Positions 36,143-45,126 of a DNA stretch of 64,000 nt are shown piece by piece; position 1 is the stretch's first letter, and every line of letters starts with the position of its first letter. The stretch is from Simplicispira suum (GTDB taxonomy: Bacteria > Pseudomonadota > Gammaproteobacteria > Burkholderiales > Burkholderiaceae_C): positions 2,480,001 to 2,544,000 of the forward strand of contig NZ_CP027669.1 of assembly GCF_003008595.1 (NCBI RefSeq), in the 5' to 3' direction. The position numbers were made by a program, and so were the translations under genes. Under the pieces are notes generated by a model. It was not told where the DNA came from and ran no database searches. It was given only the letters and a program-made list of their open reading frames with translations.

Positions 36143-39100
36143 TCAGCCGCGTGGCTGATCGAAGGGGAGCTTCAGATCACTCAGGTCGCGGTGGGTTTCC
36201 ACCAGCACCAGCGGGCCATCGTCCAGCTTGGGCACCGGAGGGCGTTCGCGTGGCACGCGCAGGGGCTGCGGCTCGGCCGCGGCGGCGGCCTGGGCCGCAG
36301 CGACCTTGGAAGGGTCGGAACCGACCCACTGCAGCCCCGAACTGGCAGCCACTTGCTGCATTTCGTCGACCGGCAGGCTGTAGGACGCCACACGTGGCAT
36401 CGCGGTGCTGGCCGCTTGGGCTGGCGCCGGAGCGGGAGCTGGCGCCGGCCGGGGCGCGACAGGCACGGCTGCTTGTGGCGGCGGGCTTGGTGCACGCTCA
36501 CCAGCAGGCGCTGCGACGGTCTGTGCGACTTCGCTGAACGCAGCTGGCGGGGGCGTGAGGGCCGGCGGCGGCTCTGCAGGCAGGTTCGCTGCGGGCACGG
36601 GAGCCGGTGCCGGAGCAGCTTCAGCGGCAGGTGCAGCGGCGGCAAAGTAGCTGCGCCGTGGCGCCTCGTCGCTGGCTTCGGAAGCCGCAGCAGCGGGCTC
36701 GTCGAAGGACATCATTTCGCCTTCGACGGCCGGGGCTGCCTGCTGGCGGCTGCCGCGCTGGCGGTCGCGCCCGTAGCGGTCGCGCGAGCGGCGCTCGCTG
36801 CGCTCCTGCGGTTCCGTGGCCTGGGCAGCATTCACGCCTTCGTCTGCCGAGAGATCGATGTCCGGCAACGAATCAATCGGCGCGGTATCTGCAAAGTCAG
36901 GAGCTTGCGATGCTGTGGCATCGTTGCTGCGCGGCGTGCGTTCGCGGCCTTCGCCACGCGGGGCGCGCTCGCGCCGGCCGTTGCCTTCGCCGCGCTCGCG
37001 CCGTGCTTCGTTGCTGCGGGCCGGGCGTTCGCTGCGGGTTTCGCCCTCGGGGGCCTGCAAGGACATGTCGGCGCCGGTTGAAGCGGTCTGGTCGGTGGCC
37101 ATTGCGGAGCCGCTAGAGCGATTGTCGCTGTCGCCGCGTCCGTTGCGGCCGCGTCCACGTCCGTCGCTGCGGCCCTCGCTGCGTCCATCCATGCGCTCGC
37201 CGTCGCGGGGCGCGCGCGCTTCGGTATTGCCGCGTTCACCGCGCGAGCGGCCGCGGCCCTCGCCACGGCTTTCACCCTGGGCTTCGCGGTTGCCATCGCG
37301 TGGTGCGTCGCGGCCACCGCCCCGGCGGCTGCGGTCGCCACTGCCATTGCGTCCGTCGCGGCGGGGTTCCCGTGCAGGCGCGGTTGCCACAGGCGCCGGC
37401 TGCGGCGCTGGCACGGCCGCTGGCGGCGTATCGCCCATGCCAAAGAGGTTCTTGAGCCAGCTCAGGAAGCCGGGTTCGGGCGCGCGCAAACCCTGCGGGG
37501 TGGCTGGCGCAGGGGCGGCTGCCACAGGCGCGGCGGTAGCAGCCGCGCTGGGCCGTGTGCCGCCGCGCGGTGCGCGCACTTCACCTTCAGCGCGGGGTGC
37601 GGCTTGCGGTGCCGGAGCGTCGGGCAGCACGCCCTTGATCACCGGGGTCTGCTTGTTGGTCGGCTCTTGCGAGCGGCGGGTGACGGCCGTGGGGTCTTCT
37701 TCCTGGTCGGCAAGCAGGTAGCTGGCTTCCACATGGTCCAGGCGCGGGTCGTCGTGCTTGAGGCGCTCCAACTTGTAGTTGGGCGTTTCCAGTGCCTTGC
37801 TGGGCACCATCAACACGGTGATGCGCTGCTTGAGCTCGATTTTGGCAATTTCGGTGCGTTTTTCGTTCAGCAGGAAACTCGCCACTTCCACCGGCACCTG
37901 GCAGTGCACGGCGGCGGTGTTGTCCTTCATGGATTCTTCCTGAATGATGCGCAGGATCTGCAGCGCCGAAGACTCGGTGTCGCGGATGTGGCCGGAGCCG
38001 CCGCAGCGCGGGCAGGGGATGGAAGAGCCTTCGCTGAGCGCAGGCTTTAAGCGCTGGCGGCTCATTTCCATCAGGCCGAACTTGGAAATCGTGCCGAACT
38101 GCACGCGGGCGCGGTCCTGGCGCAGCGCGTCGCGCAAGCGGTTTTCGACTTCGCGGCGGTTCTTCGACTCTTCCATGTCGATGAAGTCGATGACGATCAG
38201 GCCGCCCAGGTCGCGCAGCCGCATCTGGCGCGCCACTTCGTCGGCGGCTTCCAGGTTGGTGCGGGTGGCAGTTTCCTCGATGTCGCCGCCCTTGATGGCG
38301 CGGGCCGAGTTCACGTCCACGGAAACCAATGCTTCGGTGTGGTCGATCACGATGGCGCCTCCGGACGGCAGCTGCACGGTGCGCGCGTAGGCCGACTCGA
38401 TCTGGTGCTCGATCTGGAAGCGGGAAAACAGCGCGGCGTCGTCGCGGTAGCGCTTCACGCGGGCGGCATGCTCGGGCATGACGTGCGCCATGAATTGCTG
38501 CGCCTGCTCGTAGATGTCGTCGGTATCGATGAGGATGTCGCCGATGTCGTTGTTGAAGTAATCGCGGATGGCGCGAATCACCAGGCTCGATTCTTGGTAA
38601 ATCAGGAAGGCGCCTTTGCCGCCCTGGGCCGCGCCGTCGATGGCGTTCCAGAGTTTCAGCAAGTAGTTCAGGTCCCACTGCAGCTCGGGCGCGCTGCGGC
38701 CGATGCCGGCGGTGCGGGCGATGATGGACATGCCGTTGGGGTATTCCAGCTGGTCCATGTTCTCCTTGAGCTCGGCACGGTCCTCGCCCTCGATGCGGCG
38801 CGAAACGCCGCCTCCGCGCGGGTTGTTGGGCATCAGCACCACGTAGCGGCCGGCCAGCGAGATGAAGGTCGTCAGGGCTGCACCCTTGTTGCCGCGCTCT
38901 TCCTTCTCGACCTGAATCAGCAGCTCCTGGCCTTCTTTGATGACCTCGTTGATGCGCGCCTGGCTGGGCGAGACACCGGGGGCGAAATACTGTTTGGAGA
39001 TTTCCTTGAACGGCAGGAAGCCGTGGCGGTCTTCGCCGTAGTCGACGAAGCAGGCTTCCAGACTGGGCTCGACGCGCGTGACGACGGCCTTGTAGATGTT

Positions 39101-39217
39101 GCCCTTGCGCTGTTCGCGCCCTTCGATCTCGATTTCGTAGTCGAGGAGTTTTTGTCCGTCGACGATGGCCAGGCGGCGCTCTTCAGGCTGCGTGGCATTG
39201 ATCAGCATCCGTTTCAT
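36143..39217 (-). CDS. rne: Ribonuclease E
   Basis: A 1024-aa endonuclease central to mRNA decay and rRNA/tRNA processing. The N-terminal catalytic half (1 to about 510) contains the S1 domain (GNIYKAVVTRVEPSLEACFV near 45), the DNase-I-like domain with metal-binding aspartates in SVDVNSARAIKGG and IVIDFIDM, and the Zn-link CPRCGGSG near 403. The C-terminal half is disordered: Arg/Gly/Asp-rich repeats (about 600-820) and Pro/Ala-rich tracts, as expected for an RNA-binding degradosome scaffold. The start was chosen at MKRMLINATQ with a GGAA ribosome site. It is divergent from rluC with a 589-bp gap. Confidence 0.96.
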   Translation of the reverse strand: MKRMLINATQPEERRLAIVDGQKLLDYEIEIEGREQRKGNIYKAVVTRVEPSLEACFVDYGEDRHGFLPFKEISKQYFAPGVSPSQARINEVIKEGQELLIQVEKEERGNKGAALTTFISLAGRYVVLMPNNPRGGGVSRRIEGEDRAELKENMDQLEYPNGMSIIARTAGIGRSAPELQWDLNYLLKLWNAIDGAAQGGKGAFLIYQESSLVIRAIRDYFNNDIGDILIDTDDIYEQAQQFMAHVMPEHAARVKRYRDDAALFSRFQIEHQIESAYARTVQLPSGGAIVIDHTEALVSVDVNSARAIKGGDIEETATRTNLEAADEVARQMRLRDLGGLIVIDFIDMEESKNRREVENRLRDALRQDRARVQFGTISKFGLMEMSRQRLKPALSEGSSIPCPRCGGSGHIRDTESSALQILRIIQEESMKDNTAAVHCQVPVEVASFLLNEKRTEIAKIELKQRITVLMVPSKALETPNYKLERLKHDDPRLDHVEASYLLADQEEDPTAVTRRSQEPTNKQTPVIKGVLPDAPAPQAAPRAEGEVRAPRGGTRPSAAATAAPVAAAPAPATPQGLRAPEPGFLSWLKNLFGMGDTPPAAVPAPQPAPVATAPAREPRRDGRNGSGDRSRRGGGRDAPRDGNREAQGESRGEGRGRSRGERGNTEARAPRDGERMDGRSEGRSDGRGRGRNGRGDSDNRSSGSAMATDQTASTGADMSLQAPEGETRSERPARSNEARRERGEGNGRRERAPRGEGRERTPRSNDATASQAPDFADTAPIDSLPDIDLSADEGVNAAQATEPQERSERRSRDRYGRDRQRGSRQQAAPAVEGEMMSFDEPAAAASEASDEAPRRSYFAAAAPAAEAAPAPAPVPAANLPAEPPPALTPPPAAFSEVAQTVAAPAGERAPSPPPQAAVPVAPRPAPAPAPAPAQAASTAMPRVASYSLPVDEMQQVAASSGLQWVGSDPSKVAAAQAAAAAEPQPLRVPRERPPVPKLDDGPLVLVETHRDLSDLKLPFDQPRG

Positions 39218-39806
39218 GATGCGTTTCCTTCTCAGAGTGGCGGGGCCGGCAGCGCGGCAACCGGGGTTGCATGCGGCCTGAGCCCAAAAATCCAAACAAC
39301 AGCTTGCGCGCGCCTAAAGCGCTGCGCAAAGCCAACGGTGCCTGGACGGACGCCTTGAAACGAAGGGAATTGCCGAAGTCGCCAATGACGCTGTGCTTAG
39401 CAGAGCGGCAGGGGCGGGGGCGCGTGGAAGGGGGCGAGCCTGGGGGAGGGCATGAATACTACTGAAAGAGTAGCTGCCTGCGCAGGTGTGACAAGCGCTG
39501 GAGCACGATTGGACGCCCATGACAAAGGCAGACGCCATTGCCAGAGAGAGATCCATCGCATTACCAGAGCCAGCATGTTTCGCTTCGATCCGTTGGCAGG
39601 CCCTGCCTCGTGGGAGCGCCTGCAAACTCAGTATTCCGTATCGGTGTTTCAATGTGTCCGCCCTCCGAGCGAGGCACCGGCCATGGCAGGCAATTGGCCT
39701 GTCATCTGCAAGTGCGACGCGCGCTGGCATCGACCTGCCTGCGCAAGGGAAATAGTTGTGTCGACTAAAATTCAGACAAATCAACCACTTACAAAATAGT
39801 GCGCAG
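39218..39806. other. Long rne/rluC intergenic region
   Basis: 589 bp between divergent starts, the longest gene-free stretch in the window. It should hold both promoters and a long rne leader. In enterobacteria the rne leader mediates RNase E autoregulation, and whether that applies here is unknown. It contains one repeat copy (39458-39508). Its AT content rises near rluC (39750-39800). Short frames in it look like noise, and no known RNA motif was recognised. Confidence 0.6.
39458..39508 (+). repeat. Interspersed palindromic repeat, copy 9
   Basis: Diverged copy in the rne leader region: AGTAGCTGCCTGCGCAGGTG then TGACAAGCGCTGGAGCACG. The right arm AAGCGCTGGAG is well kept, while the left arm is degraded. 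Confidence 0.6.
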
Positions 39807-40826
39807 GTGAAACAGATTATAGGGGCCAAACCCTCCGCGCACTCGGCGCCGCCGACCGCGCACCCGGTAGCGCCGGTCGTACGTTTTCAAGCCGTAGACG
39901 CCAATTCGGCCGGTCAGCGGCTGGACAACTTTCTGCTGCGCGAACTCAAGGGCGTGCCCAAGACGCATGTCTACCGCATCATCCGCAGTGGCGAGGTGCG
40001 CGTGAACAAGGGGCGGGCGGGCGCCGATACGCGCTTGCAAGAAGGCGACCTGGTGCGCGTGCCGCCGGTGCGTGTGTCCGACCGAATCGAGGAAAAGGCC
40101 GCGCACCCGGCGCCAGCGCGCGAATTTCCCATCCTGCTTGATGACGACGCAATGCTTGCCATCGACAAGCCGGCCGGCGTGGCCGTGCATGGCGGTAGTG
40201 GAGTGAGCTTTGGCGTGATTGAGCAGTTGCGCCAGGCGCGGCCACAAGCGCGCTTTTTAGAACTGGTGCACCGCTTGGACCGGGAAACCTCCGGAATCTT
40301 GCTGATCGCCAAAAAACGCAGCGCACTGACCCACCTGCAAGAACAGTTTCGTGAGCGCGAGACCGGAAAAACCTATTTGGCGCTGGTCGTGGGCGCCTGG
40401 CAGGCGAATAAAAAGGTCATCGACACGCCGTTGCACAAATACTTGCAGGCGGATGGCGAGCGCCGCGTGCGCACCACCACGGCGGATGATCCGGACGGAA
40501 TGCGCTCGATCACACTGGTCAAGCTGCGCCAGCGCCTGCCGGCGCGCCCCGAAGCCGGTCTGCCGGAGTTTTCTCAGCTCGAAGTAACGATCAAGACCGG
40601 CCGCACGCACCAGATTCGTGTTCACTTGGCCAGCCAGGGCTGCCCCATTGCCGGGGACGAAAAATATGGCGACTTTGAGCTCAACCGCCGCTTGCAGCGG
40701 CACGGCCTCAAGCGCATGTACCTGCATGCCTGGCGATTGCAGTTCACCCATCCCGCGACGGGGCAGCGCAGCGAGCTGATGGCACCGCTGCCGCCTGATC
40801 TGTCCACTTTTTGTCCGCTTTCATGA
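39807..40826 (+). CDS. rluC: 23S rRNA pseudouridine synthase RluC
   Basis: A 339-aa RluA-family enzyme. An S4 RNA-binding domain (about 28-85, GQRLDNFLLRELKGV then PKTHVYRIIRSGEVRVN) precedes the catalytic domain with D158 in LVHRLDRETSGILLIAKK and the RTHQIRVHLA motif. E. coli RluC modifies 23S positions 955, 2504 and 2580. The GTG start at VKQIIGAKPS was chosen. It lacks a strong ribosome site, and a start 17 codons earlier is open. The rne-rluC divergence is also seen in E. coli. It overlaps the next gene by 4 bp, heading a tight five-gene run. Confidence 0.92.
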   Translation: MKQIIGAKPSAHSAPPTAHPVAPVVRFQAVDANSAGQRLDNFLLRELKGVPKTHVYRIIRSGEVRVNKGRAGADTRLQEGDLVRVPPVRVSDRIEEKAAHPAPAREFPILLDDDAMLAIDKPAGVAVHGGSGVSFGVIEQLRQARPQARFLELVHRLDRETSGILLIAKKRSALTHLQEQFRERETGKTYLALVVGAWQANKKVIDTPLHKYLQADGERRVRTTTADDPDGMRSITLVKLRQRLPARPEAGLPEFSQLEVTIKTGRTHQIRVHLASQGCPIAGDEKYGDFELNRRLQRHGLKRMYLHAWRLQFTHPATGQRSELMAPLPPDLSTFCPLS

Positions 40827-41494
40827 CCGATTCCCTGCCACCACGGCGCTTTGACCTCATTGCTTTCGACTGGGATGGCACCTTGTTCGACTCGACCGCC
40901 ATCATCGTGCGCTGCATTCAGGAGGCGGTGTGCGACGTGGGCGGTGAGCGCCCGAGTGACCTGGCCGCAAGCTATGTCATCGGCATGGCGCTGGCCCAGG
41001 CGCTCGCCCATGCGGCCCCTGACGTGCCGCCAGAGAAATATTCCGAGCTGGGCCTGCGCTACCGTTATCACTACGCGCGCCAACAGGACGATCTGGTGTT
41101 GTTCGAGGGCGTGCTCCCGCTGCTTGAGCGTTTGCGCGCGCGCGGCCACCTGCTGACCGTGGCCACAGGCAAGAGCCGGCGCGGGCTGGACGAAGCGCTG
41201 CACAGCGCGCAGCTTCGCGGCATGTTCGACGGCTCGCGCACGGCAGACGAGACCGCCGGCAAACCGCATCCGCTGATGCTGCAGGAGCTGATGGCGGAGT
41301 TCGGCGTGCCTGCTGAGCGCGTGCTGATGATTGGCGACACCACGCACGACCTGCAGATGGCGCAAAGCGCCGGCTGCGCCAGTGTGGGGGTGAGTTACGG
41401 CGCGCACGAGAGCCAGGCCTTTGCAGCGTTTGCGCCGCGCTACGTAGCGCGATCGGTGGCCGATCTTTCCGCCTGGCTGGAGAAAAACGCATGA
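40823..41494 (+). CDS. HAD-superfamily hydrolase (phosphoglycolate phosphatase-like)
   Basis: A 223-aa cytoplasmic phosphatase. HAD motif I FDWDGTLFDST gives nucleophile D16 and acid/base D18. Motif II is in LTVATGKSRRGL, the motif III lysine in ETAGKPHPLMLQ, and motif IV in VLMIGDTTHDLQMAQSAGC. The helical cap between motifs I and II is the type-1 cap of Gph-like enzymes. The exact substrate is not determinable, and phosphoglycolate is only one option. ATGA overlaps link it to both rluC and the Rieske gene, so all are translationally coupled. Confidence 0.88.
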   Translation: MTDSLPPRRFDLIAFDWDGTLFDSTAIIVRCIQEAVCDVGGERPSDLAASYVIGMALAQALAHAAPDVPPEKYSELGLRYRYHYARQQDDLVLFEGVLPLLERLRARGHLLTVATGKSRRGLDEALHSAQLRGMFDGSRTADETAGKPHPLMLQELMAEFGVPAERVLMIGDTTHDLQMAQSAGCASVGVSYGAHESQAFAAFAPRYVARSVADLSAWLEKNA

Positions 41495-41862
41495 ATGAGC
41501 CGCAGGTGCTGGATCTGTGCGCCAGCGAAGCGCTGGCCGATAGCGGCGTGGCCGTGCCGTTCGACGTGGTCTATCTGGGCGAGGGCTGCCGGGCCTTTGC
41601 GGTGCGCTTTCAAGGCCAGGTGCAGGCCTACGTGAATCGCTGCGGTCATGTTCCGATGGAAATGGACTACGTCGACGGCCAGTTCTTTGATTCGACCGGC
41701 CAATGGCTGATGTGCGCAACGCACGGTGCCATGTACGCCCCTGCCAGCGGCACCTGCGTGGCCGGGCCGTGCCGCCGCGGTCTGGTCAAAATTGCCGTTT
41801 CGGAAGAAGACGGACGGGTGCGCTGGCATACTTCCGCCCAACTCCAGCCACCTGGGTGGTGA
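41491..41862 (+). CDS. Small Rieske [2Fe-2S] ferredoxin-like protein
   Basis: A 123-aa single-domain Rieske protein without a signal peptide or membrane anchor. Cluster ligands are C51 and H53 in RCGHVPMEM, and C75 and H78 in MCATHGAMYAP. This is the soluble, low-potential ferredoxin type seen with oxygenases, rather than the bc1-complex type encoded at 51149. There is no oxygenase in the operon, so its redox partner is unknown. It starts within the HAD stop (ATGA) and ends 1 base before sppA's ATG. Confidence 0.88.
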   Translation: MNEPQVLDLCASEALADSGVAVPFDVVYLGEGCRAFAVRFQGQVQAYVNRCGHVPMEMDYVDGQFFDSTGQWLMCATHGAMYAPASGTCVAGPCRRGLVKIAVSEEDGRVRWHTSAQLQPPGW

Positions 41863-41863
41863 C

Positions 41864-42901
41864 ATGACAGACGCCAATGATCCGAACGCAAGTTCACAAC
41901 AAAAATACCCACCAGCGCCCGATCTATGGGCAAAGAATGCTATGAATTCAGAAGTAAAACAGGGTGCTGCCAACAGTGGCTGGGAGCGCGGCGTGCTGGA
42001 AGAACTGGTGCTGGCCACCGTGCGCGAACAGCGCGCTGCCCGCCGCTGGCGTACCTTTACCCGCTTGCTCTGGCTGGCGCTGATTGGAGCCGTTGCCTGG
42101 GCGGTGTTCTCGCGCGACATGACCGGCACCAGCAAAAGCAGTCCGCATACCGCCGTGGTGGAAATCAAGGGCGAAATAGCCTCGGACAGCAACGCCAGCG
42201 CCGAGTACATCATGGCCGCCATGCGCAGCGCCTTTGAAGACGAAGGCTCGCAGGCTGTGGTGCTCCTGGTCAACTCACCCGGCGGCAGTCCGGTACAGGC
42301 CGGCATGATCAACGACGAGATCGTGCGGCTCAAGGCCAAATACAACAAACCGGTCTATGCCGTAGTGGAAGAAACCTGCGCCTCGGCCGCGTATTACATT
42401 GCTGCGGCGGCGGACGACATCTATGTTGACAAGGCCAGCATCGTTGGCAGCATCGGCGTGCTGATGGACGGTTTCGGTTTTACCGGCACCATGGACAAGC
42501 TCGGTGTCGAGCGCCGTCTGCTGACCGCTGGCGAAAACAAGGGCTTTCTTGATCCCTTCAGCCCGCAGACCGAAAAGCAGCGCGCCTTTGCCCAGACCAT
42601 GCTCAATCAGATTCACCAGCAGTTCATTGCTGCCGTGAAGGCGGGGCGGGGCGACCGGCTCAAGGAAACGCCCGAAACCTTCAGTGGCTTGTTCTGGACC
42701 GGCCAGCAAGCCATTGACATGGGCCTGGCGGATCATTTGGGCAGCCTCGACCAGGTGGCGCGCGACGTGGTCAAGGCCGACGAAGTGATCGACTACACGC
42801 GCCGTGAGAACGTCGCCGAGCGTCTGGCCAAACGTTTTGGCGCGGCGCTGGGCGCGGGCGCGATGCGCGCCGCGCAGTCTGCTGCGCTGCAGTTGCGTTG
42901 A
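41864..42901 (+). CDS. sppA: Signal peptide peptidase SppA-type serine protease (S49, 36-kDa form)
   Basis: A 345-aa inner-membrane protease. One transmembrane segment lies at about 62-82, with the catalytic domain outside. The Ser-Lys dyad is S174 in [12 protein letters not shown] and K226 in [11 protein letters not shown], 52 residues apart as in the B. subtilis enzyme. [11 protein letters not shown] forms the oxyanion strand. It digests cleaved signal peptides in the membrane. The N-terminal about 40 residues are hydrophilic and partly encoded by a repeat-like tract. It is the last gene of the rluC run, and hisI begins only 7 bases later. Confidence 0.9.
   Translation: MTDANDPNASSQQKYPPAPDLWAKNAMNSEVKQGAANSGWERGVLEELVLATVREQRAARRWRTFTRLLWLALIGAVAWAVFSRDMTGTSKSSPHTAVVEIKGEIASDSNASAEYIMAAMRSAFEDEGSQAVVLLVNSPGGSPVQAGMINDEIVRLKAKYNKPVYAVVEETCASAAYYIAAAADDIYVDKASIVGSIGVLMDGFGFTGTMDKLGVERRLLTAGENKGFLDPFSPQTEKQRAFAQTMLNQIHQQFIAAVKAGRGDRLKETPETFSGLFWTGQQAIDMGLADHLGSLDQVARDVVKADEVIDYTRRENVAERLAKRFGAALGAGAMRAAQSAALQLR
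41898..41950 (-). repeat. Possible interspersed repeat-like tract in the sppA N-terminus, copy 10
   Basis: Read on the minus strand: GAATTCATAGCATTCTTTGC then CGGGCGCTGGTGGGTATTTTT. The order TAGC, spacer and GCGCTGG-GG-TATTTTT fits a diverged family member. It is locally AT-rich compared with the gene and falls in the poorly conserved cytoplasmic tail. Confidence 0.45.
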
Positions 42902-42908
42902 GGGCAGC

Positions 42909-43298
42909 ATGGACTGGCTTGGCCAAGTGAAATGGGACGCGCAAGGCCTGGTGCCCGTCATTGCGCAGGAAAAATCCACGGGCGACGTGCTGATGTTCGC
43001 CTGGATGAACCAGGAAGCTCTGCAGAAAACGGCCGAGCTGGGCCGCGCGGTGTACTTCAGCCGCTCGCGTGGCAAGCTGTGGTTCAAAGGCGAAGAGTCG
43101 GGCCATGTGCAGGAGGTGCACGACATTCGCATCGATTGCGATCAGGATGTCATATTGCTCAGCGTCACGCAGCGGGGCCACGAGCCCGGCATTGCCTGCC
43201 ACACGGGTCGCCACAGTTGCTTTTTCAGCGTACTCAAAGACGGCCAATGGCAGGCTACCGACCCGGTCTTGAAAGACCCGGCTTCCATCTACAAATAA
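42909..43298 (+). CDS. hisI: Phosphoribosyl-AMP cyclohydrolase
   Basis: A 129-aa zinc enzyme that opens the adenine ring of PR-AMP in histidine synthesis. Family motifs are [30 protein letters not shown] and [12 protein letters not shown]. The zinc-binding cysteines and histidine are in DCDQD and [13 protein letters not shown]. It is the stand-alone HisI, with HisE as a separate gene 5 bases after it. It directly follows sppA rather than hisF, which is unusual for the group. Confidence 0.95.
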   Translation: MDWLGQVKWDAQGLVPVIAQEKSTGDVLMFAWMNQEALQKTAELGRAVYFSRSRGKLWFKGEESGHVQEVHDIRIDCDQDVILLSVTQRGHEPGIACHTGRHSCFFSVLKDGQWQATDPVLKDPASIYK

Positions 43299-43303
43299 GG
43301 CCC

Positions 43304-43699
43304 ATGCAAGAGAACACTCCATCGGCAGGTGACGAAGGCGCGCTCGCCCGGCTTGCCGCCACCATCGAGAGCCGCAAGCGCGAGCATGGCGGAGACCCCG
43401 ACAAGAGCTATGTAGCACGTTTGTTGCACCAGGGCCCGGACGCTTTCCTGAAAAAGATTGGCGAAGAGGCCACAGAGGTGGTCATGGCCGCCAAAGACCT
43501 GGACCATGGCGGTGATCGCTTCAAGTTGGTCGGTGAAATGGCCGACCTATGGTTTCACTGCATGGTCGCGCTGGCGCACTACGGCGCCACGCCGCACGAC
43601 GTGATTGCCGAACTGGAGCGCCGCATGGGCACCAGCGGCATCGAGGAGAAAGCTTTGCGCAAAGCGCAGGGCCGAGCCGCCAGCGAGGCACAACCATGA
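43304..43699 (+). CDS. hisE: Phosphoribosyl-ATP pyrophosphatase
   Basis: A 131-aa MazG-like all-alpha enzyme that removes pyrophosphate from PR-ATP, the step before HisI. Motifs: [20 protein letters not shown] then [11 protein letters not shown], with the metal-binding EExxE-type and D residues, and [18 protein letters not shown]. It follows hisI by 5 bases and overlaps the next gene by 4 bases (ATGA), forming one operon. Confidence 0.95.
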   Translation: MQENTPSAGDEGALARLAATIESRKREHGGDPDKSYVARLLHQGPDAFLKKIGEEATEVVMAAKDLDHGGDRFKLVGEMADLWFHCMVALAHYGATPHDVIAELERRMGTSGIEEKALRKAQGRAASEAQP

Positions 43700-44085
43700 A
43701 CAACGACATCATTGACGTTTCCAGCGACGAGCAACGCGCAGAAGGCCTCAAGGCCTGGGGTTGGGTGAGCTATGTGCTGCACCTGATCGTGGCGCTGGGC
43801 GCAGTCATTCCCGGGGCGCAGCCGGGCGCGCTGCTGCTTCTCATCGCTCTGCTCATCGATCTCGTCAAGCGCTCGGATGCGCAGGGTACCTGGCAGGCCA
43901 GCCATTTCTCCTGGCGCATCCGCACGGTGCTCTGGGCCGGCGTGCTCTACATTGTCACAGCCCCGCTGTGGCTGCTGTTTTTCCTGCCGGGCTGGCTGGC
44001 CTGGTGCATGATTTCCTTGTGGTTCCTTTACCGCATCGTGCGCGGCATGGTCGCGATGAACCAGAACCAGGCGTTGAATGTCTGA
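43696..44085 (+). CDS. DUF4870-like small membrane protein
   Basis: A 129-aa protein with about three hydrophobic segments (roughly 26-45, 48-60 and 80-118 as a pair). It begins with an acidic soluble stretch, [20 protein letters not shown]. The pattern fits the DUF4870/Tic20-like family, whose role is unknown. It is wedged between hisE (ATGA overlap) and the patatin gene (8-base overlap), an order that I recall recurring in Burkholderiales, so it is expressed with histidine genes without any proved link. Confidence 0.78.
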   Translation: MNNDIIDVSSDEQRAEGLKAWGWVSYVLHLIVALGAVIPGAQPGALLLLIALLIDLVKRSDAQGTWQASHFSWRIRTVLWAGVLYIVTAPLWLLFFLPGWLAWCMISLWFLYRIVRGMVAMNQNQALNV

Positions 44086-45106
44086 ACGGCGCAAAGCTCC
44101 GCCCCAGCCACTGAGCCTGGCATTGCAGGGCGGCGGATCGCATGGCGCGTTGACCTGGGGTGTGCTTGACGCCTTGCTTGAAGATGGCGGCGTCGATTTG
44201 GATGGCATCAGCGGAACCAGCGCCGGGGCCATGAACGCGGTGGCTGTTGCGCATGGTTTTGCGCAGGCCGCAGCGCAGACAGCCGACCCGCAGCAGGCGC
44301 GAGAGGAGGGTGCCGCCTTGGCGCGAGCCACGCTGACGCGGCTGTGGGAGGGCATTGGTGCGCTGGGCGGGTCGGGCTGGGGTGGTCCACTGGTGCTGCC
44401 TGCCATGGCCTGGATGACGCCATGGCTTGCGCCTGTGCAATCGAATCCTCTGGACATCAACCCGCTGCGCCAACTGCTGGAGCGGGAAATCGACTTTGAC
44501 TGCCTGACCGCAGCGCCCGCCAGCGTACCCAGGGTTTTTGTTTGCGCCACCAACGTGCGCACGGGCCGCGGCGAGATTTTTTCCGGCCCCCGCCTGAGCG
44601 CTGCAGCGGTGATGGCTTCTGCCTGCCTGCCGATGGTGTTTCAGCCCGTGACCATCGAAGGCCAGGCGTATTGGGATGGTGGTTATTCCGGGAACCCGGC
44701 GCTGTATCCGCTCATCTATCAGGCGCGTTGCAGCGATATTCTGCTGGTGCAAATCAACCCCATTGAGCACGCAGAAGTGCCGGACACCGTCCCCGAAATC
44801 ATGGACCGCATGAACGAGATCAACTTCAATGCTTGCCTGCTGGCCGAATTGCGTGCCATTGAATTTGTGCGCCGACTGCTGGCTGAGGGCAAGCTGGACC
44901 CTGAGCACTACCGCAATATTCGCATGCACCGGGTGGATGGCGGCGCGGCGCTGGCAGAGTTCGGCGCCGCCAGCAAGGCGCGCGCTGATCTGAATTTTGT
45001 GCGCAAGCTGTTTGATTTGGGACGCACTGCCGGAGCGAAATGGCTGGCGGCGCACCGCAAAGACCTGGGCGTGCGCGCAACTCTGCAGCTCACGCACAAT
45101 GCATGA
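44078..45106 (+). CDS. Patatin-like phospholipase family protein
   Basis: A 342-aa lipolytic enzyme. The patatin Ser-Asp dyad is intact: oxyanion loop LQGGGSHGALTWG, nucleophile S48 in GISGTSAGAMNA, and the aspartate in YWDGGYSGNPALYPL. There is no signal peptide, so it is probably cytoplasmic or peripheral on the inner membrane. The substrate, whether a phospholipid or PHB-type ester, cannot be told. The start overlaps the upstream membrane gene by 8 bases, so the two are translationally coupled. Confidence 0.9.
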   Translation: MSERRKAPPQPLSLALQGGGSHGALTWGVLDALLEDGGVDLDGISGTSAGAMNAVAVAHGFAQAAAQTADPQQAREEGAALARATLTRLWEGIGALGGSGWGGPLVLPAMAWMTPWLAPVQSNPLDINPLRQLLEREIDFDCLTAAPASVPRVFVCATNVRTGRGEIFSGPRLSAAAVMASACLPMVFQPVTIEGQAYWDGGYSGNPALYPLIYQARCSDILLVQINPIEHAEVPDTVPEIMDRMNEINFNACLLAELRAIEFVRRLLAEGKLDPEHYRNIRMHRVDGGAALAEFGAASKARADLNFVRKLFDLGRTAGAKWLAAHRKDLGVRATLQLTHNA

Positions 45107-45126
45107 TTGATTGAATGACGTTGGCC

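Noticed and set aside
36816..37721. Repetitive Arg/Ser/Pro frame and short direct repeats that look like an array
   Set aside because: This is the Arg/Gly-rich disordered half of RNase E read on the other strand. Spacing is irregular, so it is neither CRISPR nor a separate gene.
39452..39799. A 115-codon frame in the rne/rluC gap
   Set aside because: No ribosome site, atypical composition and overlap with a repeat copy; no family resemblance.
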